Assembly (NCBI GenBank): GCA_963737425.1
Contig: CAVTSX010000008.1
Location: 806,001-870,000, forward strand
From: DASXRA01 sp963737425
Lineage (GTDB): Bacteria; Actinomycetota; Actinomycetes; Mycobacteriales; Jatrophihabitantaceae
Reading direction: 5' to 3'
Length of the DNA stretch: 64,000 bases
The position numbers and the translations under genes are program-made. The notes below the pieces were generated by a model. The model had not been told where the DNA came from, made no database searches, and saw only the letters and a program-made list of their open reading frames with translations. Positions 35,932-45,810 of this stretch are shown here, in pieces (position 1 is the first letter of the stretch; the number at the start of each line of letters is the position of its first letter).

Positions 35932-37503
35932 TTACTGGATAACGACGTTGCTGCCAGCGCCCCCGTCGAGGGTGTCCACGCCCGGCCCGCCGATCAGCAG
36001 GTCGTTGCCCGCGTCGCCGGAGAGCGTGTCGTCACCGGCACCGCCGATGAGTACGTCGCGGCCGTCGCCACCATTGACATGAAGCGCCAGAGCGTCCGCT
36101 GCCAGGCCGCTTGCGTTGACGACGTCGTTGCCGCGCAAGGTGTTCACGGTCAGGGCGTCCTGCGAACTGTCTGTACCGGTCACCCGAACGACCGGCTGCA
36201 GGCCGGAGACGGTGATGCCGGTTGACTGCGAGCCGGCGACCGTCACGGCGTCCCGGTGATTGGTGCCGTTGACGATCACGCTGTCGGGCTGGGCGTCACC
36301 GGCTGCCCCCCCGGCCGTGCCGGAAAGGCTCACGTTCACTGCGGTAAGACCCGTACCGGCCAGGTTGTTGACCGTGACCTGGTCGGCACCGCCGAGAGCG
36401 TTGGTGTCGATGCGCTCGATCCCGTTGAGGTCCATCGTGATGTTGCCGACGTCGCGAACGAAGCGCACGCGCCCACCGTTGGCGGAGACGTCCATCTTCT
36501 CGTTGCCGTTCGCGCCGTTGAACACGAGTGCGTCCTGGCCGGCTTGACCCTCGACGGTGTCGCTGCCATCGCCCGGATCCCACTGGAACGTGTCGTTTCC
36601 GGCTCCCAGCTGGGCAAGGTCGCTGCCGCCGTTGCCGTCCACGAAGTCATCGCCGTCGCCACCGATGAGAGTGTCGGCGCCGGTGCCACCCAGCAACTTG
36701 TCGTTTCCTGCGCCACCGTCGACGGTCAGCGCGATGAGCGGTGCGAGGTCGCCGCTGGTCGCAAAGGTGTCGTCACCGCCGTTGGCGGAAAGGTGCAGCT
36801 TCTCGCTCGTGCCGATGTCGAGTGAGAAAGGCCCGGGGTTGACGCGATCGAAGCGCACCCGGGTTCCGTTCGCCGTAGCGGTGAAATCCTCGGCGCCCTC
36901 GCCGCCGTTCACCTCGACGGTGTCAGTGCCGTAGCCGCCCTCGTTGAGGTCGCTGCCGTCGCCCGGATTCCAGATCAGGCGGTCGTCGCCCGCCCCGCCG
37001 AACGCGGAGTCGTTGCCGGTACCGCCGGTGAGAGCGTCGTTGCCGCTGCCACCGTCGAGCCGGTCGGCGCCGCCCTTGCCGAAGATCATGTCGTTGCCCG
37101 ACTCGCCGAACAACTGGTCGTTGCCGGAGCCGCCGGTGAGCACGTCGTTGCCGGAGCCGCCGTAGATCGCCGCGGCCGGCATCGTGCCGTTCGCCTCGTC
37201 GATCGTGATCGTGTCGGCGCCGCCGAGTCCGAACACTGTGATCAGACGCACGTTGGAGACGGTCGGTGCAGCGCCGTGAATCCGGATCGCGCCGCCGTTG
37301 ACCTTGATCGCGCCGGCGGCGTCCCGGCCTACTGCGATGGTGTTGTGCCCGTTGTCGCCGATGATGGTCAGCACACCCTTGCTCAGCGCGAAGTGCGCCG
37401 TGGTTGCCGCACCGGCCGGTGCGGCAAGCACAAGGCCGGCCGACACCGTGCCGATCGCAGTTGCCGCCGCGATGGCGCGTAGAGCCTGACGCTGGTTGAT
37501 CAT
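35932..37503 (-). CDS. Secreted RTX-like calcium-binding repeat protein
   Basis: A 523-residue protein with a signal peptide (MINQRQALRAIAAATAIGTV...PAGAA, cleavage near residue 33). It carries several blocks of haemolysin-type GGxGxDxLx nonapeptides: a run near 120-180 (YGGSGNDVLTGGSGNDQLFG), one near 290-330 and one at the C-terminus near 480-515. Such beta-rolls fold on binding calcium outside the cell. No lipase, protease or pore-forming domain was seen. GGGGGAACGA precedes ATG 37503. An 11-base duplication of GTGCTTACTGG surrounds the stop codon region. Confidence 0.88.
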   Translation of the reverse strand: MINQRQALRAIAAATAIGTVSAGLVLAAPAGAATTAHFALSKGVLTIIGDNGHNTIAVGRDAAGAIKVNGGAIRIHGAAPTVSNVRLITVFGLGGADTITIDEANGTMPAAAIYGGSGNDVLTGGSGNDQLFGESGNDMIFGKGGADRLDGGSGNDALTGGTGNDSAFGGAGDDRLIWNPGDGSDLNEGGYGTDTVEVNGGEGAEDFTATANGTRVRFDRVNPGPFSLDIGTSEKLHLSANGGDDTFATSGDLAPLIALTVDGGAGNDKLLGGTGADTLIGGDGDDFVDGNGGSDLAQLGAGNDTFQWDPGDGSDTVEGQAGQDALVFNGANGNEKMDVSANGGRVRFVRDVGNITMDLNGIERIDTNALGGADQVTVNNLAGTGLTAVNVSLSGTAGGAAGDAQPDSVIVNGTNHRDAVTVAGSQSTGITVSGLQPVVRVTGTDSSQDALTVNTLRGNDVVNASGLAADALALHVNGGDGRDVLIGGAGDDTLSGDAGNDLLIGGPGVDTLDGGAGSNVVIQ

Positions 37504-37660
37504 TCGTTCCCCCGTAGGTAGTCGTGATGGTTGCCTCGGAGTACGCGTCCCCATACGAGGCGGTTCAGCACGGAACGGGATGGAACGGCGTGGAACGGCT
37601 TGGCACACAAGGCAGATCAGCGCAATTGCACCGCAGCAGTGTCCACTGTGGACGATGCGG

Positions 37661-38011
37661 TTATCCGGACGTAGCGTCCAGGTGTTGCAGCAAGTCGTGA
37701 GCAGCAAGCTCGACGTCCTTGTGCCGCCACTCCGACGCTCGGTACACCGACGCGATCAGCGCGGTGCGATGCACCCGGCGGAAGTCACCGAACACGAATG
37801 CGTAGCGCAATTTGGTCTCCTCGCCCGCACCTTCGGTGAGGCCGAGATGCCACTCGGCGTACTGCGACCAGTTGTGAGACTTGAGGAACGCGTTCTGCTC
37901 GGCCGCGCCGGGCTGAACCTCACCCCAGTCACTGTCGAGAACGTACTGCCGTGCGTCGATGAGTCGACGAGCGTGCGCAACCGCGTCGGGGTTGACCGAA
38001 TAGGACGCCAT
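37661..38011 (-). CDS. Conserved actinobacterial protein of unknown function
   Basis: A 116-residue soluble protein: ASYSVNPDAVAHARRLIDARQYVL, HNWSQYAEWHLGL and RYAFVFGDFRRVHRTAL are well-shaped amphipathic segments rich in aromatic residues. Proteins like this are widespread in actinobacteria without a known role. ATG 38011 is preferred; ATG 38020 would add three residues. It lies upstream of the RTX-like gene on the same strand with a 157-bp gap and is divergent from cinA. Confidence 0.78.
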   Translation of the reverse strand: MASYSVNPDAVAHARRLIDARQYVLDSDWGEVQPGAAEQNAFLKSHNWSQYAEWHLGLTEGAGEETKLRYAFVFGDFRRVHRTALIASVYRASEWRHKDVELAAHDLLQHLDATSG

Positions 38012-38210
38012 GTCGTCCATCGTGCCGAAGACTGTCCGGCGCTGCCTAGGAGACCGCTGAACGATGCGCCGCTCTGCTGCGCGACGCCCAGGCACGCGAT
38101 CTCCGTCGTTGTCGTCGCCGCAGAACTCTCCTCCTCCGCCTAGGACCTCGCGCACGTGGCCGCCGCTCGCGACGAGCGGCATTGTTCAGCGGCCTCCTAG
38201 GATTCAGTGG

Positions 38211-39536
38211 ATGGGCACTCGTGCGGGCGTTGTCGTTACCGGAACCGAGGTGCTCACCGGGCGGGTGGCCGACCGCAACGGCCCCTGGCTCGCCGAGCAG
38301 CTTCGCCTCATCGGCGTCGACGTGGCCCAGGTGATCGTGGTCGGTGATCGGCCGGCCGATCTGCGCGAATCGATCGGCTTCCTGGTCAGCGGGGGCGTCG
38401 ACCTTGTCGTCACCTGTGGGGGTCTGGGCCCCACCGCTGACGACCTGACCGCCGAGGTCGTCGCATCCGTGCAGGGCCGCCCGCCGTCGCTCGACCCCGA
38501 ACTCGAACGTCACATTGCGGCGATCATCGAGCGGCTGAGCGCCGGGCGCGGTTGGCGACTCGACCCGGAGGCAACCGCCGCAGCCGTGCGCAAGCAGGCG
38601 CTCGTCCCGGAAGGCGCCGCCGCGCTCGCGCCGGTCGGCACCGCCCCGGGCCTGGTCGTGCCGGTCGCGGCGGGTCGTACCGGCCCGCCGGTCGTCGTGT
38701 TGCCCGGACCGCCCCGGGAGCTGCAGGGGATGTGGCCCGCAGCGATCGCCGATCCGACGGTGCAGGCGGCGCTGTCCGGTCGCGCGGAGTTGCGGCAACG
38801 CACGATCCGGCTGTGGGGCACGCCGGAGTCCGAACTCGCCGCGACCATGCGAAACACCCATAAGCCGCTGGACGATCTGGAGATCACTACGTGCCTGCGC
38901 GACGGCGAACTCGAGATCGTCACGCGCTACGGGACCGCCGCCGAGGCGGCCTACCGTGACTTCGAAGCCGTCATCGCAACTGCCTATTCGGACACGCTGT
39001 TCTCCCTGGACGGGCGAACCATCGACGACGTCGTCGCCGATGCGCTGACGGGCCGGGGACTCACGATCGCCACGGCCGAATCGTGCACGGCGGGCCTGCT
39101 CGCCGCCCGGCTGACCGAACGGCCCGGTTCGTCGGAGTACGTATTGGGCGCTGTCGTGGCCTACGCCAACACCGCCAAGCAGGAACTGCTCGGCGTGCCC
39201 GCGCAGCTGATCGACACCGTCGGAGCGGTGAGCGCCGAGGTGGCCGACGCAATGGCGACCGGCGCTCGCGCCCGGCTCGGAGCAGACATCGGTGTGGGCA
39301 TCACCGGCGTCGCCGGGCCCGGCGGAGGTACCGAGAGCAAGCCGGTCGGGCTCGTCCATCTCTGCGTGGCGGGCGCCGGCACGACGCTCGCGCGCCGGGT
39401 CACGCTGCCCGGGCCGCGCGGCGACGTCCGGCGCCGTTCGGTCGCCATCGCGATGCACCTGATCCGTGAACTGCTGGCGAGCACCGACACGACCGCGCCG
39501 CGCGAAACCTCACCCCTGTCTCCACCTGCAGGTTGA
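38211..39536 (+). CDS. cinA: CinA family protein (NMN amidohydrolase/competence-damage protein)
   Basis: A 441-residue full-length CinA. The N-terminal MoCF/COG1058 domain has TGTEVLTGRVADRNGPWLAE and TCGGLGPTADDLTAE. The C-terminal amidohydrolase domain has TIATAESCTAGLLAARLTE and GVGITGVAGPGGGTESKPVG. CinA hydrolyses NMN (and ADP-ribose in some species) to recycle pyridine nucleotides; its part in competence is organism-dependent. ATG 38211 has AGGATT just upstream; longer frames from 38064 overlap the divergent gene's promoter. It is followed by the convergent giant protein gene. Confidence 0.93.
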   Translation: MGTRAGVVVTGTEVLTGRVADRNGPWLAEQLRLIGVDVAQVIVVGDRPADLRESIGFLVSGGVDLVVTCGGLGPTADDLTAEVVASVQGRPPSLDPELERHIAAIIERLSAGRGWRLDPEATAAAVRKQALVPEGAAALAPVGTAPGLVVPVAAGRTGPPVVVLPGPPRELQGMWPAAIADPTVQAALSGRAELRQRTIRLWGTPESELAATMRNTHKPLDDLEITTCLRDGELEIVTRYGTAAEAAYRDFEAVIATAYSDTLFSLDGRTIDDVVADALTGRGLTIATAESCTAGLLAARLTERPGSSEYVLGAVVAYANTAKQELLGVPAQLIDTVGAVSAEVADAMATGARARLGADIGVGITGVAGPGGGTESKPVGLVHLCVAGAGTTLARRVTLPGPRGDVRRRSVAIAMHLIRELLASTDTTAPRETSPLSPPAG

Positions 39537-39632
39537 TCCGCCGATCGCCGCCAGCGGCGGGCCTTGAGGCATGACATTCATCGACAGTCGGCGAGGCCCG
39601 GGGTCCGGATCCCGTGCGGACATCTCATCGGT

Positions 39633-39687
39633 CTTGATCGTCTCTGCTGGATCTGGCATTGCTCGCGGTTTCGGCAGAGATGATCAA
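39633..39687. repeat. Palindromic intergenic repeat, copy 7
   Basis: It begins CTTGATCGTCTCTGCTGGAT and ends GGCAGAGATGATCAA, lying between convergent cinA and the giant protein gene. The flank at 39689-39710 is GGTGTGCCAGCGCGCACTCC, the mirror of the flank found at copy 8. Confidence 0.9.
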
Positions 39688-39747
39688 TGGTGTGCCAGCG
39701 CGCACTCCTGGCACGGTGTCGGACGGTAACGAACTTCGGCTGTCGTA

Positions 39748-42700
39748 CTACGCCGCCTTCAGCACGATGGTGGCCATGAGCCAGATGGTGGAGCGGCCGG
39801 TGCCGGTGGTGGCGTTGGGTGTGGCGCCTTGGGTGGTGGGTTGGTCTTCGGCGAGCATTTCCATGTCGCCGGCGGGGGAGAAGTTGGTGCGTTGGGTGTA
39901 GCCGGTGCCGGGGGTGAGGGTGTCGCTGAAGCCGGAGTCGATGTAGAGGCCGAGGGCGAGTTCGTTGGTGGCGGTGACGGCGGGGGTGGGTCCGGAGCTG
40001 ACGGTGGTTGCGGTGGTGCCGGTGGTGCCGGTGGCTTGGGCGGAGCGGTCCATGGCGGTGGCGTCGGTGGCTTGGGATAGGCCGGAGTATTCGAGCACGG
40101 TGACGCCGATGTCGCCTGCGCTGGTGGGGGTGGCGGTGATGGTGGGTCGGGTGCCGCCGCCCTTGGTGATGGGTGCGGTCCAGACGCTCATTTCGGTTTT
40201 GTCGCTGGCGGTGAAGTGGAGTAGTTCGACGTAGGTGTTGCCGGCGGAGTCGGTGACGGTTCGGGTGGTGGGTCCGGCGTTGGCCCAGACGCCGACCAGG
40301 ACGACGAGTCGGTTGCCGGTGGTGATGTTGGCGGTGGGGGTGGCGTTGAGGCTGGCTCCGCTGCCGGTGTGGGCGTTGGTTTGTTGGACGAAGGTTGGCG
40401 GGGCGCTGGCGGTGGGGGTGACGGCGTTGGAGGCGGCTGAGGGCGGACCGGTGCCGATGGTGTTGGTGGCGGTGACGGTGAAGGTGTAGGCGGTGCCGTT
40501 GGTCAGGCCGGTGACGGTGGTCGTGGTGGCCGGTGGGGTGCCGTTCACGACGACCGGTGTTTGGGCGGTGGCGCCGATGAACGGCGTCACGGTGTAGCTG
40601 GTGATCGGGCTACCGCCATTGCCGGGCGCCGTCCACGACACGATGGCCTGGGCGTTGCCCGGCAGTGCGGCGACGCCCGTCGGAGCGGCCGGAGCGGTCG
40701 GCGGCGGCGAGAACCCGGACTTCAGCACGATGGTGGCCATGAGCCAGATGGTGGAGCGGCCGGTGCCGGTGGTGGCGTTGGGTGTGGCGCCTTGGGTGGT
40801 GGGTTGGTCTTCGGCGAGCATTTCCATGTCGCCGGCGGGGGAGAAGTTGGTGCGTTGGGTGTAGCCGGTGCCGGGGGTGAGGGTGTCGCTGAAGCCGGAG
40901 TCGATGTAGAGGCCGAGGGCGAGTTCGTTGGTGGCGGTGACGGCGGGGGTGGGTCCGGAGCTGACGGTGGTTGCGGTGGTGCCGGTGGTGCCGGTGGCTT
41001 GGGCGGAGCGGTCCATGGCGGTGGCGTCGGTGGCTTGGGATAGGCCGGAGTATTCGAGCACGGTGACGCCGATGTCGCCTGCGCTGGTGGGGGTGGCGGT
41101 GATGGTGGGTCGGGTGCCGCCGCCCTTGGTGATGGGTGCGGTCCAGACGCTCATTTCGGTTTTGTCGCTGGCGGTGAAGTGGAGTAGTTCGACGTAGGTG
41201 TTGCCGGCGGAGTCGGTGACGGTTCGGGTGGTGGGTCCGGCGTTGGCCCAGACGCCGACCAGGACGACGAGTCGGTTGCCGGTGGTGATGTTGGCGGTGG
41301 GGGTGGCGTTGAGGCTGGCTCCGCTGCCGGTGTGGGCGTTGGTTTGTTGGACGAAGGCTGGCGGGGCGCTGGCGGTGGGGGTGACGGCGTTGGAGGCGGC
41401 TGAGGGCGGACCGGTGCCGATGGTGTTGGTGGCGGTGACGGTGAAGGTGTAGGCGGTGCCGTTGGTCAGGCCGGTGACGGTGGTCGTGGTTGCCGGTGGG
41501 GTGCCGTTCACGACGACCGGTGTTTGCGCGGTGGCGCCGATGAACGGCGTCACGGTGTAGCTGGTGATCGGGCTACCGCCATTGCCGGGCGCGGTCCACG
41601 ACACCGTGGCCGTCCTATCACCCGCGACCGCTGCGACGCCGGTCGGCGCTGCGGGCGCCGTGGGCGCGGTGGGCGTCACGGCGTTCGAGGCCGCTGAGGG
41701 CGGACCGGTGCCGATGGCGTTGGTGGCGGTGACGGTGAAGGTGTAGGCGGTGCCGTTGGTCAGGCCGGTGACGGTGGTCGTGGTTGCCGGTGGGGTGCCG
41801 TTCACGACAACGGGCGTTTGCGCGGTGGCGCCGATGAACGGCGTCACGGTGTAACTGGTGATCGCGCTACCGCCATTACCCGGCGCGGTCCACGACACCG
41901 TGGCCGTGGCGTTACCGGCAACCGCCGTCACGCCCGTCGGCGCCGCGGGCGTGGTCGGTCCGGTTGGCGTGACCGGGCTGGAGGCGGCTGAGGGCGGACC
42001 GGTGCCGATGGTGTTGGTGGCGGTGACGGTGAAGGTGTAGGCGGTGCCGTTGGTCAGGCCGGTGACGGTGGTCGTGGTTGCCGGTGGGGTGCCGTTCACG
42101 ACGACCGGTGTTTGCGCGGTGGCGCCGATGAACGGCGTCACGGTGTAACTGGTGATCGCGCTACCGCCATTACCCGGCGCGGTCCACGACACCGTGGCCG
42201 TCCTATCACCCGCGACCGCTGCGACGCCGGTCGGCGCTGCGGGCGCCGTGGGCGCGGTGGGCGTCACGGCGTTCGAGGCCGCTGAGGGCGGACCGGTGCC
42301 GATGGCGTTGGTGGCGGTGACGGTGAAGGTGTAGGCGGTGCCGTTGGTCAGGCCGGTGACGGTGGTCGTGGTTGCCGGTGGGGTGCCGTTCACGACAACG
42401 GGCGTTTGCGCGGTGGCGCCGATGAACGGCGTCACGGTGTAACTGGTGATCGCGCTACCGCCATTACCCGGCGCGGTCCACGACACCGTGGCCGTGGCGT
42501 TACCGGCAACCGCCGTCACGCCCGTCGGCGCCGCGGGCGCGGTGGGTCCGCCGCTGCCGGCGAGTGACACATCGTCCAGGTACATGTCGGTGTCGTCGGA
42601 CGGGTTGGACGCACCGTCGTTGTGCGCGTTGAACCAGAGCACGATGGTCTGGCCCGCATATGCGCTCGTGTTGAACGTGACCTGGGTCCACGCCTGGGCA

Positions 42701-45700
42701 TTGGAGTTGGACTTGAACACCGAGGCGAGAGTGCCCCCTGCCGTGGTTCGGATCTGCGCCTCCTGCCAGTCGTACCGGCATGCCGTTCCGGAGCAGATGT
42801 CATCCGCCGACTGCGGCCAGTACCAGAAGCTGAGCGTGGTCGTGCCAGGCGGCACGGTTACCGTCTGGCTGTACGAGCTGTCGCCGGCCGCGACGGGCGC
42901 CGGCTGCACGGCACCCAACAGCGCAGACGCTGTACCGCTGTGCGCCCTGGTCGCCGAGATCAACGGGGTGGCAGTGCCGGCCGGCGACCAGGGTGGAGCG
43001 CCGGCCTCGAAGCCACCGTTGAGAACGACCGAGGTATTGGCCGATGGCGTGGCACCGTTCGACTGTGCTGACGCGCCGCTGGTGCCCGCTGGATTCGATG
43101 CTATGACGGTGAACGTGTAGGTGGTTCCGTTGGTCAGGCCGGTGATCGTCGCTCCCGTCGGCGCGGGCGCGCCGGTGACCACCACCGGTGTCTGGGCGGC
43201 TGAGCCGATGTAGGGCGTGACGGTGTACGCCGTCGCAGGCCCTCCCCCTGCGCCGGGCGTCCAGGTAAGCGCGGCCGAGGCGTAGCCGCCCGTCGCCACC
43301 ACGTTGGTCGGCGTCGCCGGCGCGGACTGCGGCACGAACGAGACGTCAACCCAGTAGTTGTCGCCGACATCGGCCGTCGCGGGGAATGCCCGGCTGCCGG
43401 AGTAGGTGTACACGCCGTTCGCGCTGGTCGGTGTTTGGCGCTGTGCGTGCAGCGGCTTGCTGTCAAGCACCGGCGGCTTCGCCACGTTCGGAACCTGCGG
43501 GCGTCCGTAGAAGTAGTTGACATCATCGGCGTAGTGACCGTTCGGCGCGAGATAGGACGCTACGTACGTCGTATTCGGAAGAACCGTCACCGGCGTGGCG
43601 AACGACACCGACTGCCACCCGGAGGCGGACTCCCCGGCGAAGTTCGCGCTGGCCAGGAGCTGGCCGGTCGAGCTCCACAGATCGCCGACGTGCGTGCCGG
43701 TGTTCGCGGTCGACTTGTAGAACCGGACGCCGGTGATCGTCCCGAACGTTTCCGAGGTGAACTTGACGCCGACCTCGACCGAGTTCCGGTCACCGGAGTC
43801 AGCGGTGGTCGGCGCCGCGGACGAGCCGAAAATCGTGCACGGGCACGGCACATTGACGGTGTTGCCCGCGGACGGGCTCTCGGTGTTGCCCGAGTCGTCG
43901 GTGGCCCTCGTCTTGATGGTTGTCGTCGGGCCGCCGTGGACAATCCAGGAGTACGTCCAGGCGGCCGTGCCCGTCGCCGGATGCCAGGTGGTTCCGCCGT
44001 CGGTGGACACTTCCACCCCGGCGACCACGCCGCCACCGGTGTCGGTCGCGGCTCCGCTGATCGTGACCGTCGACCCGTCAGTCAGGTCGGCGCCGGCCGC
44101 CGGCGACGTGATCTGCGAGGTGGGAGCCGTGGCGTCGGCTGAAGCGGACGCGGCAGCCAGTCCGCTGATCAGCGTGGCCGGCTGCGCGCCCATGTCGGCG
44201 AACAGGTTGACCGTTGCCTGCTGCATGTTCCGGTCGACGCCGGTACCGCTTTGCGTGCCGGGTTCCAGTCCCCATGACCATTGCACGGTGCCGGCGCCGA
44301 AGACGAGCGCGCCCGAGGCAGCGCGGTACAACGTCAGGTTGTGCGTCGTGGGCACACCGCTCTTCGTGGACGTGCCGTAGTCGGTGAACGCCTCGGTGCT
44401 GGCCAGCGTCGTCGACGACATGTCGATGAGGCCCGCCGGCCGGTATCCGTTGTCGGTGTCCTCGTCCCACTCATAGCCCAGCGTGTTACCCCCGGGGTCC
44501 AGGGTGAGCGTTTGGCCGGCGCCGAGCGTCGCCACCGCCGTGTTGCGCCAGAACCGCAACTTCGAGTACGCCGCCGGAACCTTGATGTCGCCCGCGCCGG
44601 AGTTGACCACGAACTGCTGCCCGGTAAGGGCGTTCGGCGGAATGCCTCCGTCAGCCGGTGGGCTGAATCGCGGATCCGTCCACGTCCCCGTCCACGTCGT
44701 CGGATCCTGCGGGTCCGTCGGCGCGTTGAAGTGCGTTTCCTTGTAGGACACAAGGGTGCGTTGTGGCGTGCTGGACGCGTCGATGCTGGCGGCGAAACGG
44801 GTCTTCCAGAAGACCTCGTTGCCCGAGAAGAAGGCAAGGCTCATCCCGGCGTCGCGGGCAGCCGTCACCGCGTTGCGCTGGTTGCCCGACCAGTACTCGT
44901 CGTGGCCGCTCGAGACGAATACCTTGTGGTTGCTGAGGTTTGCGGTGCCGGCGTCGAGATCGGTGGACGCGACGTAGCTGACGTCGTAGCCGTTCTGCTC
45001 CATGAATTCGACCATCGGCAACTCGGCGTAGTACACCCAACTGCGGCCCGCATCGTCATCGGGAGTGTGGAACGGCCGGTTGTAGGAGACCGCGAAGGCG
45101 GCCTTGTAGCCTTGGGGATCGCCGGGCGGGCAGACAACCGTGCACTGGTACAGGCTGTTGCCGCCATAGGTGTTGTAGGCCTGCATCGTCTCGTCGTCGA
45201 TCTCGTAGACCATGTCGGAGTGGTTGCCGTCGTTGCGCACGACGAAGGGGATCGTGCTGCCGTTTCCGTTGTCGTTGCGGTACAGGTGCGCGATGTAGTA
45301 GCCCGAAACAGCGCTGGCCGGAACGGCCCACGAGGCAGACACCGCCCAGTTACCGCAGTCGATGAGTCCGGTACTGGACTGGGTAAGGCAGGACGGTTGC
45401 GACTGGGGGAAGACCGTCGCGGTCAGCGCCGAGGCGACCTTGCGCGCGCCGTTGCCTTGGTAGTAGCCGAGGCGCAGAATGTCGAAGTGGTACGCCGTCG
45501 ACGACGAGATCTTGAAGTCGATCCTCTGCCCGGCATTGACGCTCATCTTGGTCGGGAAGCCCTGAAGCGTGGAGTCGCCTGATCCGCTGACTCGCCAATC
45601 ATTTGCCGGGTCACCCGGCAACGTGTTCTCACACGCGATCACACTGGTGACCGGCGGCCCGCACGGCGACCCGGCCGCTTCCGCGCGATTGGGCCGTAGA

Positions 45701-45810
45701 CCCAGCGAGGCGCTCAGCAATCCGGCAACCGCAACAATGATCAGCGTCGCGCGGCCGTATCGGTGCCGTGCGGACAATTGCACGACAGCAGCATTAATGG
45801 ACGATTGCAT
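39748..45810 (-). CDS. Giant secreted modular protein: DMFase-like domain, DUF4082, fibronectin III repeats, duplicated C-terminal module
   Basis: A 2,020-residue exported protein. After the signal peptide (1 to about 45), residues about 50-530 resemble the C-terminal part of the N,N-dimethylformamidase large subunit (SSGHDEYWSGNQRNAV near 305). Then come an Ig-like domain (about 570-650), DUF4082 (about 655-827), one fibronectin III domain (about 830-920), a jelly-roll lectin-like domain (about 920-1088) and four fibronectin III domains of 98 residues (about 1088-1480). A roughly 217-residue module, a fifth similar fibronectin domain and a second copy of that module follow. ATG 45810 has GGGAGGACG upstream; the frame to 45957 is longer but has no signal. 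It probably processes or binds polymers outside the cell. Confidence 0.88.
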   Translation of the reverse strand: MQSSINAAVVQLSARHRYGRATLIIVAVAGLLSASLGLRPNRAEAAGSPCGPPVTSVIACENTLPGDPANDWRVSGSGDSTLQGFPTKMSVNAGQRIDFKISSSTAYHFDILRLGYYQGNGARKVASALTATVFPQSQPSCLTQSSTGLIDCGNWAVSASWAVPASAVSGYYIAHLYRNDNGNGSTIPFVVRNDGNHSDMVYEIDDETMQAYNTYGGNSLYQCTVVCPPGDPQGYKAAFAVSYNRPFHTPDDDAGRSWVYYAELPMVEFMEQNGYDVSYVASTDLDAGTANLSNHKVFVSSGHDEYWSGNQRNAVTAARDAGMSLAFFSGNEVFWKTRFAASIDASSTPQRTLVSYKETHFNAPTDPQDPTTWTGTWTDPRFSPPADGGIPPNALTGQQFVVNSGAGDIKVPAAYSKLRFWRNTAVATLGAGQTLTLDPGGNTLGYEWDEDTDNGYRPAGLIDMSSTTLASTEAFTDYGTSTKSGVPTTHNLTLYRAASGALVFGAGTVQWSWGLEPGTQSGTGVDRNMQQATVNLFADMGAQPATLISGLAAASASADATAPTSQITSPAAGADLTDGSTVTISGAATDTGGGVVAGVEVSTDGGTTWHPATGTAAWTYSWIVHGGPTTTIKTRATDDSGNTESPSAGNTVNVPCPCTIFGSSAAPTTADSGDRNSVEVGVKFTSETFGTITGVRFYKSTANTGTHVGDLWSSTGQLLASANFAGESASGWQSVSFATPVTVLPNTTYVASYLAPNGHYADDVNYFYGRPQVPNVAKPPVLDSKPLHAQRQTPTSANGVYTYSGSRAFPATADVGDNYWVDVSFVPQSAPATPTNVVATGGYASAALTWTPGAGGGPATAYTVTPYIGSAAQTPVVVTGAPAPTGATITGLTNGTTYTFTVIASNPAGTSGASAQSNGATPSANTSVVLNGGFEAGAPPWSPAGTATPLISATRAHSGTASALLGAVQPAPVAAGDSSYSQTVTVPPGTTTLSFWYWPQSADDICSGTACRYDWQEAQIRTTAGGTLASVFKSNSNAQAWTQVTFNTSAYAGQTIVLWFNAHNDGASNPSDDTDMYLDDVSLAGSGGPTAPAAPTGVTAVAGNATATVSWTAPGNGGSAITSYTVTPFIGATAQTPVVVNGTPPATTTTVTGLTNGTAYTFTVTATNAIGTGPPSAASNAVTPTAPTAPAAPTGVAAVAGDRTATVSWTAPGNGGSAITSYTVTPFIGATAQTPVVVNGTPPATTTTVTGLTNGTAYTFTVTATNTIGTGPPSAASSPVTPTGPTTPAAPTGVTAVAGNATATVSWTAPGNGGSAITSYTVTPFIGATAQTPVVVNGTPPATTTTVTGLTNGTAYTFTVTATNAIGTGPPSAASNAVTPTAPTAPAAPTGVAAVAGDRTATVSWTAPGNGGSPITSYTVTPFIGATAQTPVVVNGTPPATTTTVTGLTNGTAYTFTVTATNTIGTGPPSAASNAVTPTASAPPAFVQQTNAHTGSGASLNATPTANITTGNRLVVLVGVWANAGPTTRTVTDSAGNTYVELLHFTASDKTEMSVWTAPITKGGGTRPTITATPTSAGDIGVTVLEYSGLSQATDATAMDRSAQATGTTGTTATTVSSGPTPAVTATNELALGLYIDSGFSDTLTPGTGYTQRTNFSPAGDMEMLAEDQPTTQGATPNATTGTGRSTIWLMATIVLKSGFSPPPTAPAAPTGVAALPGNAQAIVSWTAPGNGGSPITSYTVTPFIGATAQTPVVVNGTPPATTTTVTGLTNGTAYTFTVTATNTIGTGPPSAASNAVTPTASAPPTFVQQTNAHTGSGASLNATPTANITTGNRLVVLVGVWANAGPTTRTVTDSAGNTYVELLHFTASDKTEMSVWTAPITKGGGTRPTITATPTSAGDIGVTVLEYSGLSQATDATAMDRSAQATGTTGTTATTVSSGPTPAVTATNELALGLYIDSGFSDTLTPGTGYTQRTNFSPAGDMEMLAEDQPTTQGATPNATTGTGRSTIWLMATIVLKAA
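39757..41463. repeat. 963-bp-period duplication within the giant protein gene
   Basis: About 740 bases starting at 39760 recur from 40723 almost without change (for example TTCAGCACGATGGTGGCCAT at both places). The unit encodes the terminal module plus a fibronectin III domain. Confidence 0.9.
41470..42545. repeat. Tandem 294-bp fibronectin III repeats
   Basis: Four 98-codon repeats with nearly identical sequence. Alternating subtypes recur every 588 bp (the same CCGTCCTATCACCCGCGACC at 41609 and 42197). Confidence 0.88.

Noticed and set aside
39829..41043. Gly-rich frames resembling PE_PGRS-like or glycine-rich proteins (plus strand)
   Set aside because: They are the antisense of the Thr/Ala/Pro-rich repeats of the giant secreted protein and recur in register with them.
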